The notes beneath the pieces were generated by a model. That model worked only from the letters and a program-made list of their open reading frames with translations. It was not told the DNA's origin and searched no databases. Both the position numbers and the translations under genes were made by a program. This document shows positions 30,307-41,662 of a stretch of 64,000 nt of DNA, piece by piece (within the stretch, counting starts at the first letter, position 1; each line of letters starts with the position of its first letter). Location: assembly GCA_949825065.1 (NCBI GenBank), contig OX463854.1, positions 15,752,549-15,816,548 of the forward strand, given 5' to 3'. Source of the stretch: Odontocerum albicorne. Its lineage: Eukaryota; Arthropoda; Insecta; Trichoptera; Odontoceridae.

Positions 30307-30562
30307 GAGATGTGGATTATAAAAAAACGGTATTAATCTTGACTGTTTTCCCTTTTATTATACTTGCGTAATCTCCATTCTGTAACTAACTTGGTACAGA
30401 AAGTGTAATTTATTCTCCATTAATTGTCTCATAAATCCCTGCGATTATTTTTCATCTCTGTTACTACATTTGTATTAGTTTCTCTTTAATGAAGGCATCA
30501 CTTAAAATAAAAGAAAAAAAGGCTCATACAGCAAGGTTTAATAAAAATTAAGGACTTAACTA
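30307..30562. other. AT-rich, nothing recognised
   Basis: No feature was seen. Confidence 0.45.
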
Positions 30563-30860
30563 AAAATGCCTTTCTTCCAACCCGAGAGTTTGTGTTCTGT
30601 TATGGCTCACATTTTTTAAAAACGTTTCCAGTCTGGCTCTAACTTAAGGCTCCTTAAGTTGGTTGATTTGAAAAAAAAATCTGTTGAGCAATAGGCCCGC
30701 CAGATATATCATGTATAACCATCTACTCAAAATAATAAAATAACTAAACATCTTTCGCATTGTTGGAAGATACTATCCCATGGAAGTACGAGTATACCCA
30801 CCAGGTTGTACTGTATACAACTAAAGTGTAATACAATACAATACTATTTCAAAACCAAAA
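30563..30860 (+). mobile_element. SINE family A, headless, with a second tail
   Basis: CCAGTCTGGCTCTAACTTAA, then TGAGCAATAGGCCCGCCAGA is followed about 80 bases on by another tail end (CCACCAGGTTGTACTGTATA, CAACTAAAGTGTAATACAAT). Two overlapping truncated tails, or one interrupted copy. Confidence 0.6.
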
Positions 30861-30921
30861 TCACGAAGTCTTACATTCAAAACCACCACCTTCCTATCTA
30901 TCATTACACTCAACTTATATA

Positions 30922-31846
30922 CTACCTTGATCAAAAAGTTTTAGGACCGGCCACCGTGTAGCGCTGTCAGTCACCCGATTGGAATTCTTTTTTTTTGATA
31001 GGTTACCACATCTATCATTGACACTTCCCTCCAAATTTCAGCGTCATAGCTTGACATTTGTAAAAGTTACGCTGTACTGAGTACATCTACCTTTGTGCGT
31101 GTTTTCGATTTTTTACAAGTTTGAAAATGGCATCAACTGTATATCAACGAGTTTGTATTAAATTTTGTGTGAAAAACGGATTAAACGGTCCGCAGACCTT
31201 GGAAATATTGGAGAAGTTTTTTGCGGTGGCACGAACGCTTCAGAAGTGGTCGTGAGTCGGTCGATGATGACGAACACAGTGGCAGTCGAAAACTGATGAA
31301 AACATCGATAAAATCAAAGAAATGTTGGCCGAAACCGCAAATTGACCATCAGAGAGCTGGCAGAAGACTTTAACATCGCGTATGGATCCGCTCAAGACAT
31401 TTTGGTTAGTGATTTGGGCCTCAGACGTGTCGCTGCAAAACTGGTGCCGAAAGGCCTCAATTTCATGCAAAAAAAGGACCGCGTTGAAATCACGAAAGAC
31501 ATGATTTCCATGAGTTTTTGACCAAAAACAACACGACTACTATCCAGCAGCCTTCCAATTCACCTGATCTGGGTCCCTGCGACTTTTTACTGTTCAACCG
31601 ACTTAAAAAACCGCTTCGCGGTACGCGTTACAGCACCTGAGAGGATGTCATGAAAAAATCGAAGACGGCTCTGATGGACATGCCGAAAATTGAGTACCAG
31701 CGGTGTTTCGAGGATTGGATCAAGCGCTGGCGGAAGTGCGTTGCAGTCGATGGGGAGTACTTTGAAGGGCACCATATCGATTTTGATGAATAAACTTGTA
31801 TTTTCGACTTTATGAATAAACTCCTAAAACTTTTTGATCAAGGTAG
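30922..31846 (+). mobile_element. mariner element with perfect TIRs, internally deleted
   Basis: The first 25 bases (CTACCTTGATCAAAAAGTTT then TAGGA) are exactly repeated in inverse at 31822-31846. A TA lies on each side (30920-30921 and 31847-31848). At 925 bp it is about 350-400 bp shorter than complete mariners. The transposase is broken (see next entry). Confidence 0.92.
31127..31793 (+). pseudogene. mariner transposase, deleted and frameshifted
   Basis: ATG at 31127 opens MASTVYQRVCIKFCVKNGL, then NGPQTLEILEKFF, the N-terminal helix-turn-helix. TGA stops it at 31253. Later frames give NIDKIKEMLAE-like, TIRELAEDFNIAYGSAQDIL and KLVPKGLNFMQKKDRVEI. The part holding the first catalytic Asp (GDETW-type) and the second (DNAP-type) is deleted. 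Text resumes at HEFLTKNNTTTIQQPSNSPD with the third Asp in LGPCDFLLF, and continues WIKRWRKCVAVDGEYFEGHH. It is inactive in any reading. Confidence 0.85.
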
Positions 31847-31879
31847 TATAGTACATTCATTTTGTAATATTTTTTATCT

Positions 31880-31962
31880 GCTAAAAATAGTGCACTTCAA
31901 TCCAGAGTTAGAGTCTGGTCTCTAAACGGTATTACATAAATTGTCTTTTTATCATTATTAGT
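31880..31962 (+). mobile_element. SINE family B 3' end
   Basis: CAGAGTTAGAGTCTGGTCTC, then TAAACGGTATTACATAAATT, then an ATT-rich end matches 3590-3648 and 35820-35890. Confidence 0.5.
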
Positions 31963-34008
31963 ATTGCAAAGTACTCGTAGATACATACTGTAAGAGATTT
32001 TTTTTTTATAATTATACATTCAATTTTAATTTTTACAAAATGTATACACAACTGTTAGTAAACGTTTACTCCCATTTACAAAACGCTGTTTAGTGATCAA
32101 AGTTTATCGAAGTATGTCTGCATTTCACTTTTATCATGTATTTACTTATTAGTATTTTTGCACTTGATATAAATAAAAAAAATGTGAAGCGCTGTTGTAC
32201 AAAATAAGAATGCATCAAAAATTACGCTAGGCAGTTATTATCTACTAAATAAATTCGTATTGAAATATCTTGAACCGAATGCTTAAAAGTAATCATAAGT
32301 AATCGAAGTCACTCCAAGAACATTTTAGAGTACGTATGTTTAATGAAAACTGGTTGTTTCTACCGTCTTGTTATTTGTATTCCACTTAATTAAATAAAAG
32401 TTTATTAAGCAACAACCCGAACCCATAAATTCTGTTCACATGGATATTAAAGTGCAATAAACGTTTCCATTTGTAACGTTTCACTTCGTGGACGGTGAAG
32501 AGCTCCCTCCTTGGCCACGTGTCATATTAAAAATTACCTTAATGATTCGCCTCGCGAAAAATAACGTGTTGAATTCCTTATCCCCTTTCTCGCCATACAA
32601 TGTTCAGCGGTTGTCAACGTGCGATACTTAAGATTTTCTGAAATGTTATTTCATAATTGTATAGGATGTGATGTCAGTTTTCCACCTTTTGTATTTTGTA
32701 TTTTAACATTATTTATAAAGCTTCCGTAGTTTAAGGGTGATGTGTGTTATATATATTACGTTGTATTCAAAATCAAACTCAAAATACGCCATTTTTTTAG
32801 GATTAAAAATATGTCTGAAAGCTTTTAATATTAGTAAAAAAAAAATTTTTTTTCATTAGAATATATTATTGTACCCTGAATCGTCGTGTGGTCACGGTTA
32901 TAGTGCACACGCCTTGCAAAAGTGGGGTTTCATCGATACCCATCGATTATTGTGCTCATTTGCAATGGTCCAATATTTTGGTGACATCGTGTAAGAGTGT
33001 CCAATATATTAATTCCCTGGAGAACTGGAGAAAATTCATCGGGCTTATGTTGAGGATGTAGCATGGATGATAAACATGAAGATTCGACTGTGAAATGTTC
33101 GAACATAATAATAGGTTAGACTGTAACCATCTCTGGACTTTCAAGATTTCCGATAGTATCCAAAACATGTTAAAAGTTCCCCAGTTTGTTTTTTTTTCAA
33201 TCCATGTCTTATAAGCACCTTTGAGGTTGTTTAAATTGAGTATTCTTATTTATTGGAAAATAATTTGATGTCTTTCCAGTCGTTGTATCAAGGCAATTTA
33301 CAAAATAAATTTTCTGCGTTGGTTGGGAGAAATTTGGCAAAAACGTAATGTGAAAGATTGTATCATATATTATTTAAACAAATCGAACGTCATTTAACAA
33401 TAATGGATCTCAATTAAATTATTTTATGTAACTCCTATCTGTATTAACCTTATAGATTATTTACTATTATTTTAATATACGTATGTGTATGTAATTTTGG
33501 TTGAATCGGTCGAAATTCGTTCATTGTTATTTTCTTTTGATTTATTTTGAAGTTGTTTTATATAAAAATAGATAAACGTTTTCGTGAAATGTGCTCATTT
33601 ATGAAAATTAACTATGTGTTGATTTCTAAAAAAAATAATTATACATTTAAAGTTAAAATATTCAATAAAATGTTGTTTACTGCTGCATTTTCCCTAAGCC
33701 CGGTATCATGCTTTCTCGTTACCGGTAACGGCCGCTATCGTTATCCGCCTTGTTACGCTGTTTCGCTTCCACACCTTCATAACGCCTGTTATCGTTATTA
33801 TAATATTATTTTATTGTACTTCCATTCCTTACTTACAATGATAAAAATAATTTTAACTTAAAATATAAAATTTTTGATTTACCTTGATTTACGACTGATA
33901 TTGTGAATATGTTGTAAAAAATATGTATATTTTTGTTTTACTTGTTTTATGAAAATATTATAATTTCTACAATATTTAGAAATATTTCTTACGATTGAAA
34001 AATAATTT
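31963..34008. other. AT-rich DNA; one mixed-GC patch and one tRNA-like block
   Basis: Positions 32440-32640 are GC-richer (AATGATTCGCCTCGCGAAAA). Positions 32880-32946 (GTCACGGTTATAGTGCACAC then GGGGTTTCATCGATACCC) look like a worn SINE head. Positions 33700-33790 contain CTCGTTACCGGTAACGGCCG and repeated GTTATCG words. No gene was seen. Confidence 0.35.
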
Positions 34009-34058
34009 TAAGAAGGGACGTGGGATTGTATCTTAAGAAGGGACGTGGGATTGTATCT
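34009..34058. repeat. 25-bp tandem duplication
   Basis: TAAGAAGGGACGTGGGATTG followed by TATCT occurs twice, directly adjoining. Confidence 0.95.
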
Positions 34059-34070
34059 TAACGTGAGATG

Positions 34071-34270
34071 ACCCCCGTGATCTATCAGAGTTGGTAAAAC
34101 ACTCTTTACACACCGAGAGTTGCAATTTCGATTGCCGTTGGTATCCGATATTTTTTAAATTGGTTCCAATGTGATTTTCACTTGCAACTTCCGTAATGAA
34201 TTTCTCATTAGTTGGATGAAATGTCATATGACAATAAATCTTTCAGATTGTATAGAAAAACGTTAAATTG
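34071..34270 (+). mobile_element. SINE family A, degenerate
   Basis: Head-like ACCCCCGTGATCTATCAGAG and GTTGGTATCC, then TGATTTTCACTTGCAACTTC, then GGATGAAATGTCATATGACA followed by ATAAATCTTTCAGATTGTA. Confidence 0.55.
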
Positions 34271-35039
34271 TATCATGAGTAAATTTTTATTGTGCGATAC
34301 TGTATGAAAGGGAGGGGGGGAGGTGAATCTAATTAATGTCAACTTATCGGAAAAATATTTCTGGTCCTTAAAAAAGGGACACCACTTAATTCTTCTACAA
34401 CATACTATTTCTTCTGCTGAAACGTTTTCATCGAACTTTGAGTATTCTCCCATTAAGATTTCGCTCTAAGAACAAAAGAAATCAAAAATATATTTGAATG
34501 TTTCATATTGTAATCTTCAAAAGATATCCGATATCTGAAATAGGTTTTACAAACCAAATTGATATACGAATGAAGCTTTTTATGCATAATACTCGTACTT
34601 AATTGAAAGGACAAATAAAATCATTCTGACGTTTGATTAAAATAAATTTATAACATACGTTTGGAGTCAGATTTTCAGCAAGTAACAAACTTAAACTCGT
34701 AAACGTAAACGTTGAATCTGTTTTATCCCCAGAAACTTTTTGGATTGTTGTGAAGTCGGAGTCCACTTTTCTCTTTGGTAATATTTTCCTTTTTTAGATA
34801 ACGTTTTACCACCTATTCTTTGAAACGCCTTAAAACGTATCTTATGCGATATAATATTTTTTATCAAACAAACTGATTCATCCAGAAATAAAATCAGTAA
34901 TTGCAAAACATTATAAATTGTAAAATAAAACTACTCAACGTTTTTGTGAATGTTTATTATTTCATATTTTTATGGAGGTTCATTTAAAAGACTAATTTTT
35001 TAAAGAGGTCTTATCAAAATTCATGATTTTATATGAACA
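34271..35039. other. AT-rich, nothing recognised
   Basis: Small motif-less frames only. Confidence 0.45.
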
Positions 35040-35204
35040 CTACATTCCACCTAAAGCCTCCGAATGTGTTACTATCACATATCGGAAGATCTACAAAGGT
35101 TTCTTTGTACTCGTAGTTCATTTTCCCTTGGTAAGTTTTCTGTGAATATCTTACTAGGCATGTTTTTCTAAACACATGTGGATAAAGGGAAGTTCCTAAT
35201 ATTA

Positions 35205-35751
35205 AAGCGTCTTTCAAATTGAGCGGTATTTTTAATTCTTGGATAAATCACAGATGGCGTCGCGAACTTGGCTGGGTCTTGCGACATTTGAGAAGTGTAA
35301 TGTATGACATTTAAAAATGAAGTCGTATACAAATACAACAACGCGTTCAAATTGTTGAATTATTTTATGTATTGTAATCTCCGGAAACGGTAATGTTAAT
35401 TGGCCACCGAGATCATGTGATCTGACACCGTTGGACTATTTTATCTGGGGCTACGTGAAAAACCAGGTGTATAAGAATGACCCCAATAAATACCCGAGCT
35501 GAAGGACGAAATTATTCGCGATATTGGTGAGTTAAAACCGCAATTATACCAAATTATCATTGAAAATTTTGAGAAAAGAGTGGACATCTGTGCTGCTGCA
35601 AGAGGTGGACATTTGGCGGATAATTTTTTTTGTGTTTAAATGTAATTTATTATACTCGTACTTCAATGATCAATAAAAAGTTTTTGGAAATCAAAACAAA
35701 TTGTGTGTTTTATTCAAGAATTAAAAAACCCGCTCAATTTGAAAGACCCTT
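35205..35751 (+). mobile_element. Tc1/mariner-superfamily element, internally deleted, TA duplications
   Basis: The left end AAGCGTCTTTCAAATTGAGC, then GGTATTTTTAATTCTTGGAT, is inverted at the right end (ATTCAAGAATTAAAAAACCC, then GCTCAATTTGAAAGACCCTT). The TIRs of about 45 bp have a few mismatches. TA lies at 35203-35204 and 35752-35753. The 547-bp element keeps only the ends and the transposase C-terminus. Confidence 0.85.
35396..35640 (+). pseudogene. transposase C-terminal fragment
   Basis: Reads WPPRSCDLTPLDYFIWGYVK, then NQVYKNDPNKYPELKDEIIR, then DIGELKPQLYQ...RVDICAAARGGHLAD. The D in LTPLDYFIWG is the third catalytic position of DDxD Tc1/mariner-type transposases of the 'WPPRSPDLTPLDFFLWG' group. 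Upstream catalytic parts are absent, and a one-base slip lies near 35500. Confidence 0.8.
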
Positions 35752-35890
35752 TATAACTGCAGCCACCATTTTTTTAGTTGTATTTTTAATGTCAATTATA
35801 GTAGGTTTGAATTCCGACTTGAGTGCTCTTGAGGAGAGTGTGTTTTCTGAACTGCATTGTATAAATTTTTATTTTATTATTATTAATATT

Positions 35891-38073
35891 CAGAATACAT
35901 CCGATTAATACTGATACGTAAAATTTAAACACAAAAAATTATATTAGAGCTCTATAAATTAAGATGTATTAAGTCTCGAGAATTTCATACTCGAGTCAAT
36001 ATGCATTCTGAAGAAACAAATTTATAATTATGTCGAGTTCATGTATTTATCCTGTCAGTACATGGTATTTGAAATTTGCGTTATTTAATGTTTCTTTATA
36101 TTCTATCTACCCATAATATTTTTGGATCAAATCAAAGAAGCAGCAAAATGAAAATTTTCCCTTCATAAAAAAATAAATATCAGTAGTTTAAGCGTGTTGC
36201 AGTTGTACCGTTTTTATTTATTCTATTTCGAATAATGGAAACCCGTACGATATCGATTGCATAACTGTTATATGTTCTCAAAGAACAGTGGGTTGATTCA
36301 GTTTCCGTTAACGGTTGAATAATTTTTTGAAAAAAACTTACCATTTTAATCTCGCAACGGCCCTTCCGGTGATCCCTTCCTTTCGTTTCTTAAGAACCAT
36401 TCTCGCATGAATCAAAGATAAATTGTTTATTTTAGGATGTATGTTTTCTGTTACTTTTATTTGTTATAAATGCTTCCCCTATCCTTAAAGCTCTGCATAC
36501 AAAAGCTAGCTAAGTAAAATAAGTTTCACTTTACAGAACTGTATTTTATGCTAGTTAAGTAGTTTTTAATTAATAATAAGAAGTATTTCATATTATTAAT
36601 TAAAAACGAATGTTTCTAATTTATTTCTTTTCCTTCTGGCAGTTTATTATTGATTTGTTTTTTCTACGTTATTCCTGGGATGGGATCTGCCTGGTGTGTT
36701 ATCACGATAATTTATACGGGGAATCCGGGTATTATCCATTCTTTTAACGTGATCTTCTTTACCTTTCCCGTCTCGCGATGTCTTCGATTTGACACGTTCT
36801 TCTTGTGCATTTATTTCTTATTCGGTATGTTCGAGTGTTTCACAGTTACTGTTTCACTGCAAGACCTTAACTTCTGATATATGGAGTGAGTTCGTTCGTG
36901 TATTATTCATTTTAGTTTTAATAGCATATGCCATAACTGGTTTAACACATATTTTAAAGATTTAATTAAAAAAAGAACAAATAAACATTAATATTCGATA
37001 CATTTTACATATATGGTATATTTTTGCTTGTGAATTTACTGTGTAAATATTTGTGTAAAAGCGGTAAGAAAAATAAGAAATATTTATTTCCATCCGAATT
37101 CACTTCATATCTGGAATAGTTTTGTGTATCGGCAAGACTGGGCGGAAGAGGGAGGCAGGAAGAGAATATACTGAAGCGGATATTGAGTGGAGGAAGTGGT
37201 CGCTATCCTTAAGTATCCATCGCGAATCTCGGCAAACATATTTACAAAACAATAAGGTTTTATTGTTTGGAGCGCCCTACACTAACCGTCCTCCCTTGTT
37301 TGAAGAAGAGCCCTAAGTAGATATGGAACACTCTATACAATAGTTTGATATGCGCGATACCAGTGATGTTTTCTTTACTTTTCTTTCATTTCATTTTTTA
37401 AATTCGTAGCTTATACAATAGACTCTCGATTATCTGGGACCGCATTAACCTTTAAACTGGAGCAGAAAAAAATCTGATTTTTATCATAATACTTCAAAAT
37501 ATGTATAAATATTTTTTTTTTACTGCGCTGGTTAATCTTCAACTCAAAAAATCTAGAGCCTACTGTATATACCATTCATCTGTATGATATGCTTATTTTT
37601 GCATTGGTGATGTTAACGTATATTGTCTTCGAGCTCGTTAATCGTTAAGTTAGGTACGTTTACTCACTTTCCGTAGATTTTGTTGTGAAGTGTATAATTC
37701 TAGAAATTTTAAAGTAAGAAATCTACGATAATATTTTAATTTTACTCCGTTTTCTATTTTTCTGCATATTCTCTTCAAATCATTTAAATAATTCATGATT
37801 TGTTTACTTCATACGAGAGACTTCGTAATCTTCATCTTAAAGAAATATCTTTGTCAAACTCGTAGGAAATAATATTTTCCCTCTACATCCTGCTGAAGCC
37901 CCGTTCTCTCACATTTTCTTTCATACAGGTTACGTTTTTCGAGCAAGAGAAATGTCTTTATTCGAAGTATTCTTCTTTTTCAATAAATTCCGACTTCATT
38001 TTATTAATATAAAGATTCATTATTTTTAACTGCAAACGGTAATTTGACAATTGTGCGAGTATATCATATTGAA
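35891..38073. other. AT-rich DNA; one GC-balanced patch of unknown nature
   Basis: Positions 37120-37320 (GTATCGGCAAGACTGGGCGG, AAGAGGGAGGCAGGAAGAG) have balanced composition and a 64-codon frame. A hydrophobic 75-codon frame lies at 36650-36877. I recognise neither. No other feature was seen. Confidence 0.35.
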
Positions 38074-38262
38074 TACCTCCGTGACCTAGTTGGTACGATG
38101 TTCCTTCGAACCCGAGGGTTGCCGGCTCCATTTTTGTTTTAAAAAAAAGTTTAGTTGTGTTTTCACTTAAGGCCCCCTATTTTTGTTTTTTTTTGTTTAT
38201 ATAGTTGCCACCTGGCAATAATACCGCTAATATAATATAAACAACAAAAGCGTAGTACAGAA
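38074..38262 (+). mobile_element. SINE family A with tRNA-like head
   Basis: The head ACCTCCGTGACCTAGTTGGT...CGAACCCGAGGGTTGCCGGC is followed by TTTTCACTTAAGGCCCCC and GTTGCCACCTGGCAATAATA. Confidence 0.7.
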
Positions 38263-38415
38263 AATTATGTATGGAGTTGTACGTAAGTTGTTTCACAAAG
38301 TTTAGTGAGACAGATGATGAAAACAACAAATCTTTAATAAATAGAAATGTTAACATGAATACTTAAATAATCAAATAAAGCAAAATGATTCTAGGGCCAA
38401 GGTTCAAAAGCAATG

Positions 38416-38483
38416 ACGAACTCAGTTGGTTAGACGCCTTTCTCCGAACCAAGGAGATATGGGCTCGAATCCTCTCGGTACCC
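38416..38483 (+). mobile_element. isolated tRNA-like SINE head
   Basis: GACGAACTCAGTTGGTTAGA is box-A-like and GGGCTCGAATCCTC is box-B-like. Strong pairing of CTCCGAACCAAGGAG resembles an anticodon arm. It lacks a full acceptor stem and is followed by an A run, so a SINE head rather than a tRNA gene. Confidence 0.55.
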
Positions 38484-39339
38484 AATTTGAAAAAAAAATA
38501 TATTTCGTAAAACAATAAACTCGTCATTTATGTACTTAAAAATAAAGTTTCTAAATAATTAAACGTCTATTTTATATTTAAGTGTGTTTATTTTTGCATG
38601 ACATCTTATTCGTGATATTATGTTATATTTATTATCTGTAATATCCTACAAACTCAATTTATTTGTTAACCTGTATAAATTTTTAATTAAATATCTGTTT
38701 ATATGAACCTTGGAAATGTTTCCAGGAGGCTCAATTAAAGTATTTTTTTAAGAAATAAATGGCCAGAACTTAAGTGCAATTGAAATTACAATGATGAAAG
38801 TCATAAATCGAAATATCCGCCTTTCCCCACTTTTTGGTTCTGTCTTGGATGGATACCGTTATCCACTGCTTATAGATTGATAAACTTTTCATATGTCTTC
38901 CGCCAGCCGAGAATTGAAGGCACGATAACTGCTCCCAATCGTATTTCCAGAGAGTTTCACAACAATGAACTGAATTACCACGATTCACTACTTTCAATAA
39001 AGAGTTCACCTCTCTGTGCTTTGCCGAGTTTAAGGCAATCAACAACAAAAACAAATCATTGGGAATAATCGTATAATAAATATTTTGAACTCTGCAACAA
39101 ATTTTCGATGATAAACTGGAGATTTTTTGCTTTTTCGATACTTGGCTGTTGGACATTGTATATCTCTTAAATCTTAACGACAGATTTAATGTTAATTACT
39201 TCAAATAAATATGTTGGTAAAAAAGATACATTTTTTACCAAACATACAACATTAACATGTTGGGAATTCCTATAATTTTACACGTTATATCTGATTTCTC
39301 TAGATCTTTCAAATATTATATAGTGATTAGTTTTTCTGT
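38484..39339. other. Unrecognised; one long minus-strand frame and a hairpin
   Basis: A 128-codon frame at 38770-39156 (minus) sits in moderately GC-balanced DNA but shows no known domain. TTGGTAAAAAA at 39214-39224 pairs perfectly with TTTTTTACCAA at 39231-39241 (loop GATACA), with weaker pairing continuing outward. Confidence 0.35.
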
Positions 39340-40115
39340 CTCAAGGATGTGTAATGTCACCTTGGTTATTTATTCAATATTTATATATACTCGTATGTGA
39401 ATGATCTCCAAAGATTATCACATAAGGGGACATTAAAATGTTAAACGGGAATGTATGTAGACTGCGGTTTGCTAATGACATGATAGTGTTAACGGAGACT
39501 GAAAATTAATAACAATGTATGATAAGTTTGTTGTACGCGAAATGTGAAAAAAGGCCAGAAAATGAATTTTACAAAATCCAGTCATGGCAATTGAAAAGTG
39601 TTAAAGAAAAATAAAATATGGTATTGAGTGGAAAATTAAAGATTACATGAACTTAATGCAGATGTATTAAGTATGACCAAAAAGTACACTCTGAGATTGT
39701 TTGGACATGTTGAACGAATGAATTAAGAAAGATTAACAAAACAAATATATGGTGCAAATTTGTTTGAAAGGCATGGTAGAGGAACACTAACGAAAGTTTG
39801 ATTGGTTCAAGTGTATGATATTTTGAAAGAAGGAAATATCAAGTATATTGTAGTTGTATAAGGAGATGTAGAAGAGACTAAAAATGTTTGTCGCGATTGA
39901 AAACTGTTTCCAGGAGGAAAATAATATTTGAAAAGTCTTGTACTGGATTTTTTCAGCCTACCCCGACAGGGAAACAGTGCGATGGTATGTATTTATGAAA
40001 AATTGCAAGAAGTAAACGTATTCTGGTTTTTAGGAATAGTATTCCTAGACAACGGAAAGTTGGAAAGAGATATTGAAGTTTGGGAAGCTCTTGTAAAATG
40101 TGGCAGACCAAATTA
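39340..40115 (+). mobile_element. RTE-like LINE fragments, RT motif mutated
   Basis: Positions 39340-39380 read CVMSPWLFIQYLY, the RT 'GCVMSPWLFNLYxD' motif. Positions 39455-39500 read RLRFANDMIVLTE in place of the catalytic 'FADDTAL', so one Asp is replaced by Asn. Positions 39680-39730 read TLRLFGHVERMN, and 39950-39990 hold the 3' block CTACCCCGACAGGGAAACAG. A separate piece at 40004-40115 reads VNVFWFLGIVFLDNGKLERD, then IEV, the 'EFxYLGSxFxxDGKxxxDI' motif. Internal deletions are large. Confidence 0.75.
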
Positions 40116-40291
40116 ATCGAATTCTAAAGGAAGGAAGGGTTACAGGAATTTTCAGCGTCTTTCCGATCTTGGATTTGCGCTACGCTTAAACAGAGATTGT
40201 TGATTGTCTTTCCCAGTTCACCGCTTTTCTTTTTTACGTCGTCATTTGCTGTCCATGCAGTGAGACTCTTGAACCAGTTTCAAACCAATGC

Positions 40292-40610
40292 AGACTCGCT
40301 CTATACTTGGCATGCTTTAAGAGGCGACTGAAAAACTCTTAATTTCTAGTCAGTAATAAAACGTGTTTCATTCCTGATTTTTATTTCCTCTTCACCATCC
40401 CTTCCTTTTCCTTTGATTGATGATATCTCATTCTTCTTTTAATACGAGTATGTACGAGAATATTGTTCATAAATTTCATAAAAAAATATAATCATTTAAA
40501 TATTTTTTGCGACCATGTAACTTTATTTGATTTTATCTGGTTTGTTGGAAAAGATTGCCATCTGACAATAATTGCTTTTGCAATAAAGTGTTTAGTAAAT
40601 AAAAATAAAT
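40292..40610 (+). mobile_element. SINE family D, shortened
   Basis: Same order as 24265: GACTCGCTCTATACTTGGCA, AATTTCTAGTCAGTAATAAA, TTGATTGATGATATCTCATT, AAAAGATTGCCATCTGACAA, then AATA repeats. Confidence 0.75.
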
Positions 40611-40624
40611 AACATGCATTAAAA

Positions 40625-40750
40625 TAAGAGAGTACTTATGCATGGCTAGATGTATGAATATGGCGTGTGCTAGAATAGAATGAAGTGGACATCTGTACTC
40701 TGTTCAGCGCAATGGGGACATGGCGTAATAGTAATGATGATGAAATTAAA
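40625..40750 (+). mobile_element. RTE-like LINE 3' tip
   Basis: GCATGGCTAGATGTATGAAT, then ATGGGGACATGGCGTAATAG is a worn form of the family 3' end, next to the SINE D copy. Confidence 0.45.
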
Positions 40751-41047
40751 ATATTTAAGTTAGGAAAGAAACCCTAACATTCTACACATAACTGTGCGTT
40801 ATTACTCCTGTTCTGGAGCAATAAGACCAGTCTTGATGTGCGTCATACCTCACTCGATAAATGCAGTATTTCCAACGTTCCTCCAGCTTCACGAATCTCT
40901 GTTTAGAAGATATATTATTATATAATATTTCAGCTGTCTCTACAAAGACATCTTAATCTAATGTTAATCGATTAAGTTTAAATATTCTAATATAATATTT
41001 TTACACAAAAAGTAGCTTTCATTACATTGAATTTGACTTCCTCCCTG

Positions 41048-41590
41048 AACTTATTAATAAAACGCTAGTCTTCTACCTGGGGGATTCGGGTTCTATTTCT
41101 GGTGGTACCCAATAAAACGGTTCTAGTCTGGTTAAAGTGTTATTTTTTTATTTAAAACTTTATTGTAAAATTATCTGGCCGTCATGTAAAGCTATTGCCA
41201 GGCGGCGATCTCTTCCAATCAACCAAACAAAAGTACATGAAAGAAGTTACATGGTAGCAAAAATATTCAAATCATTTTTCACTTGTACACAATCATTAAC
41301 AATATACATTGTAAAAATAAAAGTGAGATATCATTAATCAAAAGGAAAAGTAAGGGATGATGGGGAGTAAGTTTGTTACGTTGGTGAGTTTGTTTGGTGA
41401 CAATATTCGCACGAGCTAAACGTGTGCGAATGCTCTTGCATGTCCACGTGCGGTAGTATGTCCAATACGTACGGTGGTATACTGTGAGTCTACTCCAATG
41501 GATCTTAATCAGAATGCTCGATCAAAGACAATATTGTCTCCCGGCCATGTCGTTCACCATGTCCGCATGACGATATTTGAAAGTATATAA
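41048..41590. mobile_element. cluster: SINE A head, reversed SINE D, SINE C fragment
   Basis: Positions 41048-41130 (CTACCTGGGGGATTCGGGTT...TTCTAGTCTGGTT) are a SINE A head. Positions 41142-41365 are SINE D reversed (GCCAGGCGGCGATCTCTTCC; GTGAGATATCATTAATCAAA). Positions 41366-41590 are SINE C body (GCGGTAGTATGTCCAATACG; GTCTACTCCAATGGATCTTA; ACAATATTGTCTCCCGGCCA). Confidence 0.65.
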
Positions 41591-41662
41591 TACTTATTAC
41601 CACTGCTGTTTCTCGAGTTCGAGTTTTCTTGTCTAATTTTTTCCTCTTTGATTTATCATTTT

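Larger units (their letters stand above)
35040..35890 (+). mobile_element. SINE family B copy split by a TIR transposon
   Basis: Positions 35090-35204 carry the family B body (TTCTGTGAATATCTTACTAG, GGAAGTTCCTAATATTA). Positions 35754-35890 carry its remainder (GCAGCCACCATTTT..., TGAGTGCTCTTGAGGAGAGT, GTATAAATTTTTATTTTATT). The halves join in the same order as the uninterrupted copy at 3440-3645. Confidence 0.65.

Noticed and set aside
31240..31775. Minus-strand frames of 76 and 62 codons
   Set aside because: Antisense readings of the plus-strand mariner transposase remnant.
36650..36877. Membrane-protein exon
   Set aside because: The 75-codon hydrophobic frame is T-rich and shows no splice sites or known family signature. 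Hydrophobic text is common in T-rich frames.
38416..38483. A functional tRNA gene
   Set aside because: An anticodon-like arm is visible, but acceptor-stem pairing is absent and the sequence resembles SINE heads elsewhere in the window.
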